Assembly: GCA_945883235.1 (NCBI GenBank)
Contig: CAMCXF010000014.1
Coordinates: 1 to 64,000, forward strand
Source: Phenylobacterium deserti
GTDB taxonomy: Bacteria > Pseudomonadota > Alphaproteobacteria > Caulobacterales > Caulobacteraceae
DNA: 64,000 nt
Direction of reading: 5' to 3'
The translations under genes and the position numbers were made by a program. Below the pieces are notes generated by a model that saw nothing but the letters and a program-made list of their open reading frames with translations, ran no database searches and was not told where the DNA came from. Positions 9,322-17,735 of the stretch are shown piece after piece; position 1 is the stretch's first letter, and each line of letters begins with the position of its first letter.

Positions 9322-9996
9322 TCAAATCTGGCCGCGGGCGACGATCATGGTCAGACGCGCCCGCTTCGCGAATTCCGTCGATGATGGACGCGCCAAAAGC
9401 CCGAGATGGGCCACGGCGGGAAACGCGGCCACGCTGAGGTGACGCACGGCGGTGCGTGCAGTGGCAAGCGTCTGGGCGAACACGTCCTGCAGATCGGGTT
9501 GCGCTGCGGAGCGCGCGCTGAGTGCCCAGGCCGAACCCGCTGCCAGCGCCAATTCGGTCTGCGTCTCGGGATCGAGGATCTCGACGGCCAGGGCCGCTGT
9601 CTGACCGCCCCCGTCGCGGGCCCAGTCAAGAGCCTCCAGAGCGGTCATGGGGGTGGCATCCAGCTCACGGTAGCGGGCGTCGATCATCGCCTCCAGCGGG
9701 CCTCTGGGCAGCTGTCGTCGCGAAATCACAGCGGCAATGGCCTGGGCGGTGGGATGGTGGCGTACGGGCCGTCCCTCGAACGCTTCATCCAGAACCTCAC
9801 GCCACCAGGTCAGGCGGATCTCACCCAGCAGCGAACTGGATGCCACCTTGGGTGCCCGCGCCAGTTCATGATCATAGGCGTAGAGCGCGATCACGTCGGC
9901 GCGCTTGACGGGGTCCGCCATAAAACGGCTGGACAGCCAGCGTTCAGGGTCGACGCGGCGGATCAGGTCGTCGAGGTCGTCGCCGGCGCTATCCAT
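9322..9996 (-). CDS. squalene/phytoene synthase family protein (NDUFAF6-like)
   Basis: 224 residues with the trans-isoprenyl diphosphate synthase head-to-head fold: the first helix pair RFMADPVKRADVIALYAYDH leads into LLGEIRLTWWREVLDEAF, and TPMTALEALDWARDGGGQTA replaces the usual second aspartate-rich region. The classical DXXXD catalytic pairs are not clearly kept. This is the shorter alphaproteobacterial form related to the mitochondrial complex I assembly factor NDUFAF6 rather than a carotenoid enzyme, and no carotenoid or hopanoid genes are near. It lies two genes from an NDUFAF3-like gene, which supports that reading. A gaggag ribosome site precedes the ATG. Confidence 0.8.
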   Translation of the reverse strand: MDSAGDDLDDLIRRVDPERWLSSRFMADPVKRADVIALYAYDHELARAPKVASSSLLGEIRLTWWREVLDEAFEGRPVRHHPTAQAIAAVISRRQLPRGPLEAMIDARYRELDATPMTALEALDWARDGGGQTAALAVEILDPETQTELALAAGSAWALSARSAAQPDLQDVFAQTLATARTAVRHLSVAAFPAVAHLGLLARPSSTEFAKRARLTMIVARGQI

Positions 9997-10008
9997 GATC
10001 TCCTCAAC

Positions 10009-10036
10009 AAAAAAGGCCCGCCGATGAGGCGGGCCT
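10009..10036 (-). terminator. intrinsic terminator of the PuuD-like gene
   Basis: On the minus strand AGGCCCGCC and GGCGGGCCT form a 9-bp GC-rich stem with a five-base loop and run straight into TTTTTT. It lies between the end of the PuuD-like membrane gene and the start of the squalene/phytoene-synthase-family gene, so those two genes are probably separate transcripts, or the second is reached only by read-through. Confidence 0.85.
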
Positions 10037-10056
10037 CTCTGCGATGTCTTTAGTGG

Positions 10057-10671
10057 CTAGCCGTAAACAGTTTGGCTCATGGCCATGGTGGTCAGCATCG
10101 GGATCGACAGCAATAAGTTGGTGCGCGAGCCGAGCATCGCCATCCGGGCGGATTTGGCCTTGGTGTCGGCGTCGGCCTCGACGATGCCCAGCGCACGCTT
10201 CTGGTTCGGCCAGATAATGCCCCAGACGTTCAGCATCATGATGATGCCCAGCCACATGCCAAGACCCAGCAGCGCGTACTGTTTGTCCAGCACCGCATCG
10301 TAGCCACCTGCCAGCCCCATGCTCAGGGCTTCACCGGAGTAACCACGGACCCCGGCAATCGCCAGGCCCATCAGGACGGTGATCAGCGCTGACCAACGGA
10401 ACCAGAACAGCGCCTCCGGGGCGATGTACTTGCTGACCGCCGGCTTCAGCTCGGCCGGGATTTGCGGCATCATCCGGATCTGGACGAAGTTGAAATAATA
10501 CAGAAGCCCGATCCACAGGATGCCGAAGAAGACGTGCAGCCAGCGGAACACGGCCTGGATGAAGCCCGCGCCGGTCCCTTGCGGCCCCGTCGCATAGGCG
10601 GCGACGATAACCAGCGACAGCAGAACGCTGAGGATGATGGTGTTTCGGAAATTGGCGAGTAAGCCAGCCAT
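10057..10671 (-). CDS. PuuD-like (urate oxidase N-terminal) membrane protein
   Basis: 204 residues with about five transmembrane helices: TIILSVLLSLVIVAAYATG, the conserved VFRWLHVFFGILWIGLLYYF, ALFWFRWSALITVLMGLAIA, YALLGLGMWLGIIMMLNVWG and a last helix. The motifs HVFFGILWIGLLYYFNFVQ and WGIIWPNQKR match the membrane domain of PuuD-type urate hydroxylases. The PuuD cytochrome c domain is absent, so this is the short, uncharacterised form; conserved histidines could still bind haem. There are no purine-degradation genes nearby, so uricase activity should not be assumed. Confidence 0.8.
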   Translation of the reverse strand: MAGLLANFRNTIILSVLLSLVIVAAYATGPQGTGAGFIQAVFRWLHVFFGILWIGLLYYFNFVQIRMMPQIPAELKPAVSKYIAPEALFWFRWSALITVLMGLAIAGVRGYSGEALSMGLAGGYDAVLDKQYALLGLGMWLGIIMMLNVWGIIWPNQKRALGIVEADADTKAKSARMAMLGSRTNLLLSIPMLTTMAMSQTVYG

Positions 10672-10752
10672 GATGTTGCCCTTTGAGTTCCTGCCCTGAC
10701 AATCACGTATAGGGGGTTTTGCGACAGTCTGGAAGCAATCAGACCTGTTGGC

Positions 10753-11112
10753 TCAAACCGCGATCAGGGCGGCGGCCAATCGGCGGCCTTCCGACGTCAG
10801 CAGGTTGTAGATCCGGGCGGCGGTCGGGGTGTCCATGAACTCCAGGCCGATGCCGGCTTGCCGCAAGCCTTCACGCACCTCGCGAGACGGAAGGGCGTTG
10901 CGGGTGCCGGTGCCCAGCAGCACGAATTCCACCTCTGCAGCCCCGACGCCAAACACCGGCTGAAGCGCATCAAGCGTCAGGCCCGACATGTCGGTAACCT
11001 CCCAGGATGCGGCCACGTCGCGCAAGATCAACACCGAACCTTCGTGTCGCGCCCCGGCCAGCCGAAACCCGCCGTCGCCGTAGGCGTCGATGCTGGGCGC
11101 GTTTCGGGCCAC
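10753..11112 (-). CDS. Mth938-like domain protein (NDUFAF3 homologue)
   Basis: 119 residues, a single Mth938/DUF498 domain: IDAYGDGGFRLAGARHEGSV at the start, ILRDVAASWEVTDMSGLTLD, and the signature EFVLLGTGTRNALPSREVRE in the middle. Its mitochondrial relative NDUFAF3 is a complex I assembly factor. The start is GTG 11112, four bases after the secF stop, so it is translated with the secretion genes. The position behind secD-secF, with an NDUFAF6-like gene close by, is a conserved arrangement in alphaproteobacteria. A role in membrane insertion or assembly of respiratory complex I is an inference. Confidence 0.85.
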   Translation of the reverse strand: MARNAPSIDAYGDGGFRLAGARHEGSVLILRDVAASWEVTDMSGLTLDALQPVFGVGAAEVEFVLLGTGTRNALPSREVREGLRQAGIGLEFMDTPTAARIYNLLTSEGRRLAAALIAV

Positions 11113-11116
11113 AGCG

Positions 11117-12088
11117 TTAGAGCCGGACGGTAGCCGGTTTCAAGGGCTCCGCAGGTTCATCACCACGCTTGACGCCCCACAAGAGGATGACCGGTGCGGC
11201 GACATAGATCGACGAATAGGTGCCGATCACGATGCCGAACATCAGAACCAGGGACATGCCGAACAGGGTAGGGCCGCCGAATATCGCCAGACCCGCCAGG
11301 GCAAGCAGGGCCGTCAAACCGGTGATGACGGTCCGTGACAGAGTCTCGTTGATAGACAGGTCTATGACCTCGCGCAGGGGCATGCGCTTGTACTTGCGCA
11401 AATTCTCCCGCAACCGGTCGAAGACCACCACGGTGTCATTCATCGAATAGCCGATGACCGTCAGGATGGCCGCCACCGTCGTCAGACTGAACTCAAGTCC
11501 GGTGAAGGCGATCATGCCGAAGGTCAGGAAGACATCGTGGAACAGCGCCACCACGGCCCCGATGCCGAACTGCAGCTCAAAGCGGAACCAGATGTAGATC
11601 AACATCAGGCCGATCGACAGCACGAGGGCCAGCAGGCCGGCCTGGAACAGTTCGCCGGAGACCTTTGGACCCACCACATCGGTGCGCTCGAACTTTACCT
11701 GACCCAGGGCCTGGCGGACCGTTGCCTTGACCTTGTCGACGGTCTTGGCCGGGTTGGCACCTGCAGGAGTCTGGAAGCGGACCATGGCCTCGCTGGGCGA
11801 CCCGAACACCTGTACCTGCACGTCACCAAGTTCGATACGCTCCAGCGCGGTGCGCACCTTGCCCAGGTCTACGGCCTTGGGCGCTGTGGACAGTTCCAGG
11901 ACCGTGCCGCCCTTGAAGTCGATCCCGCAGTTCAGTCCGCCGCAGGGGCCTTCAAACGGGATCAGGGCCCGCGTCACAGCAGCGATGACCGCCAGGGTGG
12001 AAACAAGCGCGGCAAGTCGCGCGAACTTCACGAACTGAAAGTTGGTTTTGACCGGAAGAATCTTGATCAGAGGCCACATGTTTTTCAT
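11117..12088 (-). CDS. secF: protein translocase subunit SecF
   Basis: 323 residues from ATG 12088 (MKNMWPLIKILPVKTNFQFV); the open frame reaches further upstream, but this start lies 8 bases after the secD stop. SecF forms with SecD the proton-driven factor that pulls exported proteins out of the SecYEG channel. The family motif GIDFKGGTVLEL follows the first transmembrane helix, and the second half holds the five-helix RND-type membrane domain with VIGYSMNDTVVVFDRLREN. The periplasmic part contains two cysteines (GPCGGLNCG). Confidence 0.96.
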   Translation of the reverse strand: MKNMWPLIKILPVKTNFQFVKFARLAALVSTLAVIAAVTRALIPFEGPCGGLNCGIDFKGGTVLELSTAPKAVDLGKVRTALERIELGDVQVQVFGSPSEAMVRFQTPAGANPAKTVDKVKATVRQALGQVKFERTDVVGPKVSGELFQAGLLALVLSIGLMLIYIWFRFELQFGIGAVVALFHDVFLTFGMIAFTGLEFSLTTVAAILTVIGYSMNDTVVVFDRLRENLRKYKRMPLREVIDLSINETLSRTVITGLTALLALAGLAIFGGPTLFGMSLVLMFGIVIGTYSSIYVAAPVILLWGVKRGDEPAEPLKPATVRL

Positions 12089-12096
12089 CTCGGCCC

Positions 12097-13698
12097 CTAG
12101 GCAATCGGCAAGGACTTCGGCTTGGCGGTCTTGAACCACCAGGCCAGAAGCACTTGCGTAATCAGGACGGCGGTGAACACCGAGGTGAGCACGCCGATGG
12201 AGAGCGTCCAGGCAAAACCCTTCACGGGTCCAGCGCCGAACTGGAACATCATCAACGCAGCCAGTAGCGTTGTCAGGTTGGCATCGATGATGGTGCTCAT
12301 GGCGCGCGAGAACCCGGCATCCATGGACATCACCAGCGAGCGACCCGCGCGAACCTCATCGCGAATTCGCTCATAAATCAGCACATTAGCGTCAACGGCG
12401 ACGGCGAGAGTCAGGATCAGACCGGCGATACCCGGCAGGGTAAGCGTTGCCTGGGTCGCGCTCATGGCCCCGATCAGCAGCAGGCTGTTCACCAGCAGAG
12501 CGATGATCGCGATGCCCCCGAACAGCCCTCCGTAGGCCATCAGCATGAACACCATGATCGCGACGAAGCCGACGATGGTGGAGGTCTTGCCAGCGGCGAT
12601 GGCGTCAGCGCCCAGTTCCGCGCCGACCGTGCGTTGCTCTTCCACATTCAGCCGCGTGGGCAAGGCTCCGGCGCGCAACAGGATGGCCAGATTGTTGGCG
12701 CTCTCGGTGGTGAAATTGCCGCTGATCTGGCCTGATCCACCGGTGATTGGCTCGTTGATATTGGGGGCCGACACAACCTTGTTGTCCAGCACGATGGCGA
12801 ACCGCCGGCCCACGTTGGCCCTGGTGGCATCGCCAAAGCGGCGGCCACCCGTACCATTGAACCGGAAGTTGACGATCGGCAGCCCGCCGCGTTGGTCGAA
12901 CCCGGCCTGGGCATCGGTGAGCATCTCGCCGGTCACAAGTGCGCGACGCTTGACCACGTAGTACGGCTGAATGTCATCGCCCGGGACCAGGATAGAGCCA
13001 GGCGGGATGCGTCCGGCCATGGCCTGGTTGATGTCGGCGGTTTCATCGACCAGATGGAATGTAAGCTTGGCGGTTTGTCCCAGGATCGACTTGAGTTTCT
13101 CGGGATCGCTTTCGCCGGGAGCAGCGACCACGATCCGGTTAATCCCCTGACGCGTGATGCTGGGCTCGCGGGTGCCCAGTTCGTCGATGCGCCGGCGGAT
13201 AATCTCCTGGGATTGCTCAACTGCCCTCGCCGCTTCTGCGGCAAACGCCTCCGGCACGAAGGACAGGCGAAGCCGCTGGTCGTCCTCGGTCGAGACCGTC
13301 ACATCGCGGCCACCGGCCACGCCAGCGAGAGCCGCACCGATATTCTCACGCAGTTGTCTGGCCGCTGCCGGGACTTCAGCCGGATCGGTAATCCGCAGAA
13401 CCACCGATCCCCCGACCACGCCCAGCCCGGAAAAAGCAATCCGCTTTTCCCCCAGCTGGCTGCGGATATCCTCGACCATATTGGTCAGGCGTTCGGTCCG
13501 CAGGGCGTCGGTGTCGACTTCAAGCAGCAGGTAAGAGCCGCCCTGCAAATCCAGACCGAGGTTCAACGTCTCACGCGGCATGAAGCCGGGCAGATTATCG
13601 CGCACGGTCTGTGGCAGAACGTTCGGCAGCGCAAACAGCAGGCCGAACACCACCGCCATAGCGACGAGAATCAGCTTCCAGCGTGAGAGAGTCATCAT
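12097..13698 (-). CDS. secD: protein translocase subunit SecD
   Basis: 533 residues, normal for alphaproteobacterial SecD. The first helix (LILVAMAVVFGLLFALPNVL) is followed by the signature LNLGLDLQGGSYLLLEVD, then the P1 periplasmic domain and the C-terminal membrane domain with GLILTLAVAVDANVLIYERI, the conserved D-N-V segment used in proton coupling. It sits between yajC and secF, the standard gene order. ATG codons occur at 13698 and 13695; either may be used. Confidence 0.97.
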   Translation of the reverse strand: MMTLSRWKLILVAMAVVFGLLFALPNVLPQTVRDNLPGFMPRETLNLGLDLQGGSYLLLEVDTDALRTERLTNMVEDIRSQLGEKRIAFSGLGVVGGSVVLRITDPAEVPAAARQLRENIGAALAGVAGGRDVTVSTEDDQRLRLSFVPEAFAAEAARAVEQSQEIIRRRIDELGTREPSITRQGINRIVVAAPGESDPEKLKSILGQTAKLTFHLVDETADINQAMAGRIPPGSILVPGDDIQPYYVVKRRALVTGEMLTDAQAGFDQRGGLPIVNFRFNGTGGRRFGDATRANVGRRFAIVLDNKVVSAPNINEPITGGSGQISGNFTTESANNLAILLRAGALPTRLNVEEQRTVGAELGADAIAAGKTSTIVGFVAIMVFMLMAYGGLFGGIAIIALLVNSLLLIGAMSATQATLTLPGIAGLILTLAVAVDANVLIYERIRDEVRAGRSLVMSMDAGFSRAMSTIIDANLTTLLAALMMFQFGAGPVKGFAWTLSIGVLTSVFTAVLITQVLLAWWFKTAKPKSLPIA

Positions 13699-13713
13699 GT
13701 CGGGTTAGGTCTT

Positions 13714-14064
13714 CTACGCCTTGGCGTCGTTGGCGGCGGCGGGCTCACCGCGAACCCGGACGTCGGAAATCATCGCCTTGACGACCTTGACGGTGACGCC
13801 GGTCGCGACCTCGACGCCGACCTCCTTGTCCTCGACACGGACTACCTTGCCGATCATGCCGGACGACAGGACGACGGTATCACCGCGCTTCAGGGCCGCG
13901 ATGGTCGCCTGATGCTGCTTCAACCGCCGCTGCTGGGGGCGGATCATCAGGAAATAGAACAGCACGACCAAGGCGACGAGCGGCAGGAACTGCAGCAGCA
14001 TGGCTTGGGTGCCACCGGCGGCAGCGGCGCCGGCGGCCTGGGCATAGGCGGGGGTTGCGAACAT
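13714..14064 (-). CDS. yajC: preprotein translocase accessory subunit YajC
   Basis: 116 residues from ATG 14064, with a ggagag ribosome site; the longer open frame up to 14247 has no support. A single transmembrane helix (LLQFLPLVALVVLFYFLMIR) is followed by the signature RPQQRRLKQHQATIAALKRG and a short KOW-like domain (GDTVVLSSGMIGKVVRVEDK). YajC associates with SecDF and YidC in the inner membrane. It is the first gene of the yajC-secD-secF-Mth938 run and reads divergently from the DUF815 ATPase gene, so the promoter lies in the roughly 120-base gap. Confidence 0.95.
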   Translation of the reverse strand: MFATPAYAQAAGAAAAGGTQAMLLQFLPLVALVVLFYFLMIRPQQRRLKQHQATIAALKRGDTVVLSSGMIGKVVRVEDKEVGVEVATGVTVKVVKAMISDVRVRGEPAAANDAKA

Positions 14065-14183
14065 AGCCTCTCCGAAATGGCAATTGGACGCGTGGAGACA
14101 AGGTCTCCCGCGAAAGTCGGCGGAAGCTATGCGCAGTGCCCTGCTTTTGCAATGGAACCCGCTTGGCTCTATGGCCTGAATGC

Positions 14184-15023
14184 ATGGAGAATGACCTGAA
14201 ACCGCTGTTGGGACGCATCGCCGAGGCTCTGGAGCGCCTGGCACCACCTTCCCGCGCCGACGTCAGCTTCGCGGAAGCGGCGCTGTTCCGGCATGATCCA
14301 CAGACCGGCGCGTTCCATCCGGCGCCGGATTATCCGATGTCGCTGGACGCTCTAGTGGGCGTGGAGGGCCAGAAATCGCGGTTTGTCGAAAACCTGAGGC
14401 GGTTCGCCGATGGGCTTCCGTCCAACCACGTTCTGCTTTGGGGTGTGCGCGGCACGGGCAAGAGCTCGATGGCCAAGGCAGCTTTCACGGCAGCGGCGGC
14501 CAGTGTGGTCGATCTCAAACTTGTGGAAGTGGATCGCGATCAGGTGACCGCCCTGCCCGGCCTGTTTGATGTGCTGCGGGCCCGGCCCGAGCTATTTGTC
14601 GTGCTGTGCGACGATCTGTCGTTCGAAGAGGGGGCGGCGGCGGCCAAGGCGCTGAAGTCCGCGCTGGAGGGCGGCGTATCAGGTCCGCCAGAAAATGTGC
14701 TGTTTGTCGCGACATCCAATCGCCGCCACCTGATGCCGCGCGTCCATGCCGAGGATCGCGGCCTGATCGCCACGGCGGAAGATGCCGAGGAGGAGGTCAG
14801 TGTTTCTGACCGATTTGGCCTGTGGATCGGCTTTCCACCGATGGACCAGACCACCTATCTGGCCGCCGTCCAGGGCTATGCTGCGCGCTATGACCTTGGG
14901 GTCCCAGATCTGGACCGCCGCGCCCTGCAGTGGTCACAGTTGCGCGGGGCCCGGTCAGGGCGCGTGGCGTGGCAGTTTATCCGCGATCTGGCGGGGGAAT
15001 TGGGCAAGAGCCTGCCGCTGTAG
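14184..15023 (+). CDS. DUF815 AAA-type ATPase
   Basis: 279 residues from ATG 14184 (MENDLKPLLGRIAEALERLA). Walker A GVRGTGKS lies at residues 87-94 after the family's LDALVGVEGQKSRFVENLRR segment. Walker B is FVVLCDDLSFEE, the sensor region is VLFVATSNRRHLMP, and an arginine-rich end follows (LRGARSGRVAWQFIRDLAGE). This is a predicted DnaA/Cdc6-like ATPase of unknown function, widely found beside yajC-secDF in alphaproteobacteria, as here. An upstream in-frame ATG at 14136 is less likely because it falls within the yajC promoter region. Confidence 0.88.
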   Translation: MENDLKPLLGRIAEALERLAPPSRADVSFAEAALFRHDPQTGAFHPAPDYPMSLDALVGVEGQKSRFVENLRRFADGLPSNHVLLWGVRGTGKSSMAKAAFTAAAASVVDLKLVEVDRDQVTALPGLFDVLRARPELFVVLCDDLSFEEGAAAAKALKSALEGGVSGPPENVLFVATSNRRHLMPRVHAEDRGLIATAEDAEEEVSVSDRFGLWIGFPPMDQTTYLAAVQGYAARYDLGVPDLDRRALQWSQLRGARSGRVAWQFIRDLAGELGKSLPL

Positions 15024-15059
15024 CTTTTGCCTCCCCTTCATGGCTACCGGATGCACGAG

Positions 15060-15375
15060 AGTGAATCGGCGGAGAGTTCGGCAGCCGCAGCTGTCTTTCT
15101 CATCCTCCGCCGGAGGAGGGGGACCGCCCGAAGGGTGGTGGAGGGGGCCGCCGTGTCTCGGCGCTCGGATGGTGATGTCGACTTCAGCCCATGGCACGGC
15201 CGGCGAACTGTCAGGGATGTATCTGGACAATTGTGTCAGGACTCTATCCGGACCGGACCCGGCAAGCCCCCTCCACCACCCTTCGGGCGGTCCCCCTCCC
15301 CCGATGGGTGAGGAGAAAAGCGCCAGCGGCGGCCAAACTCTCTGGCACCCCACTTCCGTCCGTCCCTCCCCATAA
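15060..15375. repeat. pair of inverted intergenic repeats
   Basis: The 368-base gap between the DUF815 gene and dipM holds two copies of one repeat in opposite orientation. A 34-bp core is perfectly inverted between 15115-15148 and 15266-15299 (for example gaccgcccgaagggtggtgg and its complement). Weaker similarity runs outward on both sides (gcggctgccgaactct against gcggccaaactctc, and a small gggga/tcccc hairpin at the ends). The separation of about 117 bases suggests two insertions of a dispersed non-coding element, or a large cruciform. No gene is visible inside it. Confidence 0.8.
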
Positions 15376-15391
15376 AGGGGAGTGAAATCCA

Positions 15392-16969
15392 CTACCTCGG
15401 CAACACCAGCGCCGGGTCAACGGGTCGTGCGCGTTCCTGGGGCGTAGGGGCGAACCGCACTTCGAAGTGAAGTTGCGGCTCGGAGACGCCGCCGGACGAG
15501 CCAGCCAGGCCGATTTCCTGCCCCTGACTGACCTTCTGCTGCATCCGAACCCCCACGCGGGACAGGTGACCATAGGCTGTGACCCAGCCGTCGGCGTGTT
15601 TGACCAGCACCAGATTGCCGAAGCCCGGGACCTGATCTCCGGCATAGACGACATCGCCGTCCGCCGCAGACCGAACGGGATCGCCTGTGTTGGCGCGGAT
15701 ATTCACTCCATCGTTGCGCTGGCCAGTTCCCTTGGAGCCAAAACTTGACAGGACCTCGCCGCGCAACGGCCATTCAAAGCGACCTGCGCCCATCTGGGTG
15801 ATCTGGGAGTCGCTGGCGGGTGGGCTGGCGACGGGCGCGCCATCAATGGGCCCCGACGATGGCGGAGTTGACGGCGTCGGGCGCCGCACCGGACGCGGCG
15901 GCGGCACGTAGGGTTGAGGTGTCGTCGGAAGGCCCGCCGCGGGTGTTTCCGCAGGGCGCGACACTGGCGGGTTCTGCACAACGGACGTTGGGCGCGGGGG
16001 TGTGGGCGCTCCGTCTAGCGGCTGCACCGGGTCCGCGATGGGCCCGCGATCACGATAACCGGCAGGCAGGCGCAGCTTGCGTCCGGGTGCCACGGAGGCA
16101 CCGCGCCGAATTCCGTTCGTCGACCTCAGCTTGTCGACGGAGACCCCGAACCGCTGGGCAATTTCCGCAAGGGTGTCACCGCGCCCCACCACATAGGCTT
16201 TGGCCGTGGCGCCCGGGCCGCGAATTGTCTCGCCCGGCTGAAGGCGGTAGGGTCGCTTCAGTTTGTTGATGCGCGCCAGATCATCGATCTCGCTGTCCAG
16301 CCGTCGGGCAATCTTTTCGAGCGTATCGCCCTTTTTGACCCGATAAGCGGTGCCTGGCGTCTCGACGGTGACCACGCGCCCTGTCACCGACCGATCGGAA
16401 GACGAAGTAATCGTCGTAGGCGACGATGAGCGGCCGGGTCGACTGACGGGCTTTTCGGCAACTTCTTCAGTTGCATCAACGGGCCCATCGCCGCCCGGCA
16501 CCCGCAGCTTTTGGCCCGCCAACAGCGAAGAGCCGCCACCCAGGCCATTTTCGGTCCGCAGGGCGGCTATCGTCACGCCGAGGCGGCCCGCGATGGCGAA
16601 CAGCGTGTCACCACGCTTCACGACATAGGTTTCCGCAGATGCCCCGGACGCTGCCTTCTCCCGCACGGGAGCGTTGCGCGCCGCCTTGACCACGGCCCGC
16701 GGGCCTTTCAGGACCTGACCGGGGTTCAGCCTGTAGGGCTTCTTAAGGCCGTTGATAGCGGCCAGGGTCTCGATATCGCTGCCCAGCTTGACTGCGACCT
16801 TCGCCAGGGTGTCGCCCCGGCGCACCGTATAGGTCGAGGCTGACGTTCGGGCAGCAGCATCCATGCCGACCACGGCGGGCGCGCTGATCTGCGGCGCAGC
16901 GCCGGCAAACGTTGGCAGCGCCACACCTGCCAGCAGGATCAGGGCTATTCGTTGAACGAGGTGCGTCAT
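15392..16969 (-). CDS. dipM: cell-division LysM/LytM factor DipM
   Basis: 525 residues from ATG 16969, with a ggagcggcg site. A signal peptide (MTHLVQRIALILLAGVALPT) is followed by four LysM peptidoglycan-binding domains at about residues 47-88, 115-157, 209-250 and 259-301, then a proline-rich linker, then an M23/LytM domain at 398-525. The LytM metal site is degenerate: the positions of the HxxxD pair are N419 and N423, and the first His of HxH is Q499; only H501 of the four ligands remains. This architecture and the location next to pcm and surE match Caulobacter DipM, which does not cut peptidoglycan itself but activates other hydrolases at the division site. Confidence 0.88.
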   Translation of the reverse strand: MTHLVQRIALILLAGVALPTFAGAAPQISAPAVVGMDAAARTSASTYTVRRGDTLAKVAVKLGSDIETLAAINGLKKPYRLNPGQVLKGPRAVVKAARNAPVREKAASGASAETYVVKRGDTLFAIAGRLGVTIAALRTENGLGGGSSLLAGQKLRVPGGDGPVDATEEVAEKPVSRPGRSSSPTTITSSSDRSVTGRVVTVETPGTAYRVKKGDTLEKIARRLDSEIDDLARINKLKRPYRLQPGETIRGPGATAKAYVVGRGDTLAEIAQRFGVSVDKLRSTNGIRRGASVAPGRKLRLPAGYRDRGPIADPVQPLDGAPTPPRPTSVVQNPPVSRPAETPAAGLPTTPQPYVPPPRPVRRPTPSTPPSSGPIDGAPVASPPASDSQITQMGAGRFEWPLRGEVLSSFGSKGTGQRNDGVNIRANTGDPVRSAADGDVVYAGDQVPGFGNLVLVKHADGWVTAYGHLSRVGVRMQQKVSQGQEIGLAGSSGGVSEPQLHFEVRFAPTPQERARPVDPALVLPR

Positions 16970-17075
16970 CGCCGCTCCGGGGTGGTCTTTGAGAATCATC
17001 GGGGCGTCAGGAGGGATGATGATGATGGCGCGTCGCCAACCTCGCCAACCCCCAATCGGCCGCAACACGAAAAGG

Positions 17076-17732
17076 TCAGAGTTCTTTGGCCACGCCGTCG
17101 AGCAGCGGCACAAAACGAACGTCGATCAGGTCTTCAATAGTGAACCCGCCCTGCCCGTCGCCGATGTATCGCCGCAGAACCTGGACCGGCCCCTTCCCGA
17201 TCGGTGCCACAAGTACGCCGGTGGGTTTCAGTTGTGAGAGCAAGGCTCTAGGCTCATCTGGCGCCGCTGCTGTGACCATAATGCGGTCGAAAGGTGCCTG
17301 CTCGGGCCACCCTTCGCCGCCATCGCCGAACCGCGTGATCACATTGGTCAGACCCAGCTGTTTGAAGCGATCCTCAGCCTCGCCCATCAGGGTGCGGTAG
17401 CGCTCCACCGTATAGACCAGACGCGCCAGCTTCGAGAGCACGGTGGTCTGGTATCCGCTGCCGGTACCGATCTCCAGCACCCGGTCGCGACGGTCGATCT
17501 TCAGTGCCTGGCTCATCAGGCCCACCACGAACGGCTGGCTGATGGTCTGGCCGCAGGCGATAGGCAGCGCCGAATCCTCGAAGGCGCGGGCCTTGAACAG
17601 CTCCTGGGTGAACAGCGGGCGCGGCGTGGTTTCAATGGCATTCAGCACCTTGGCGTCGGTCACGCCTTGTGAGCGCAGCGCCAGGATCAGGCGGGCCATC
17701 CGGGTCTCGGGCGTGTCTTCGGGCTCAGACAT
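17076..17732 (-). CDS. pcm: protein-L-isoaspartate O-methyltransferase
   Basis: 218 residues. Pcm methylates L-isoaspartyl residues with SAM as the first step in repairing deamidated proteins. The substrate-side segment ALPIACGQTISQPFVVGLMS and the SAM-binding motif VLEIGTGSGYQTTVLSKLA are both present, followed by VERYRTLMGEAEDRF (acidic motif II) and FDRIMVTAAAPD. It starts 3 bases after the surE stop, the usual surE-pcm pairing, and dipM follows after about 100 bases. Confidence 0.95.
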   Translation of the reverse strand: MSEPEDTPETRMARLILALRSQGVTDAKVLNAIETTPRPLFTQELFKARAFEDSALPIACGQTISQPFVVGLMSQALKIDRRDRVLEIGTGSGYQTTVLSKLARLVYTVERYRTLMGEAEDRFKQLGLTNVITRFGDGGEGWPEQAPFDRIMVTAAAPDEPRALLSQLKPTGVLVAPIGKGPVQVLRRYIGDGQGGFTIEDLIDVRFVPLLDGVAKEL

Positions 17733-17735
17733 GCC

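Noticed and set aside
9322-9996. A carotenoid or hopanoid pathway suggested by the squalene/phytoene synthase family
   Set aside because: The catalytic aspartate-rich motifs are not clearly kept, the protein is short, and no other isoprenoid genes are present; the context fits the NDUFAF6-like branch.
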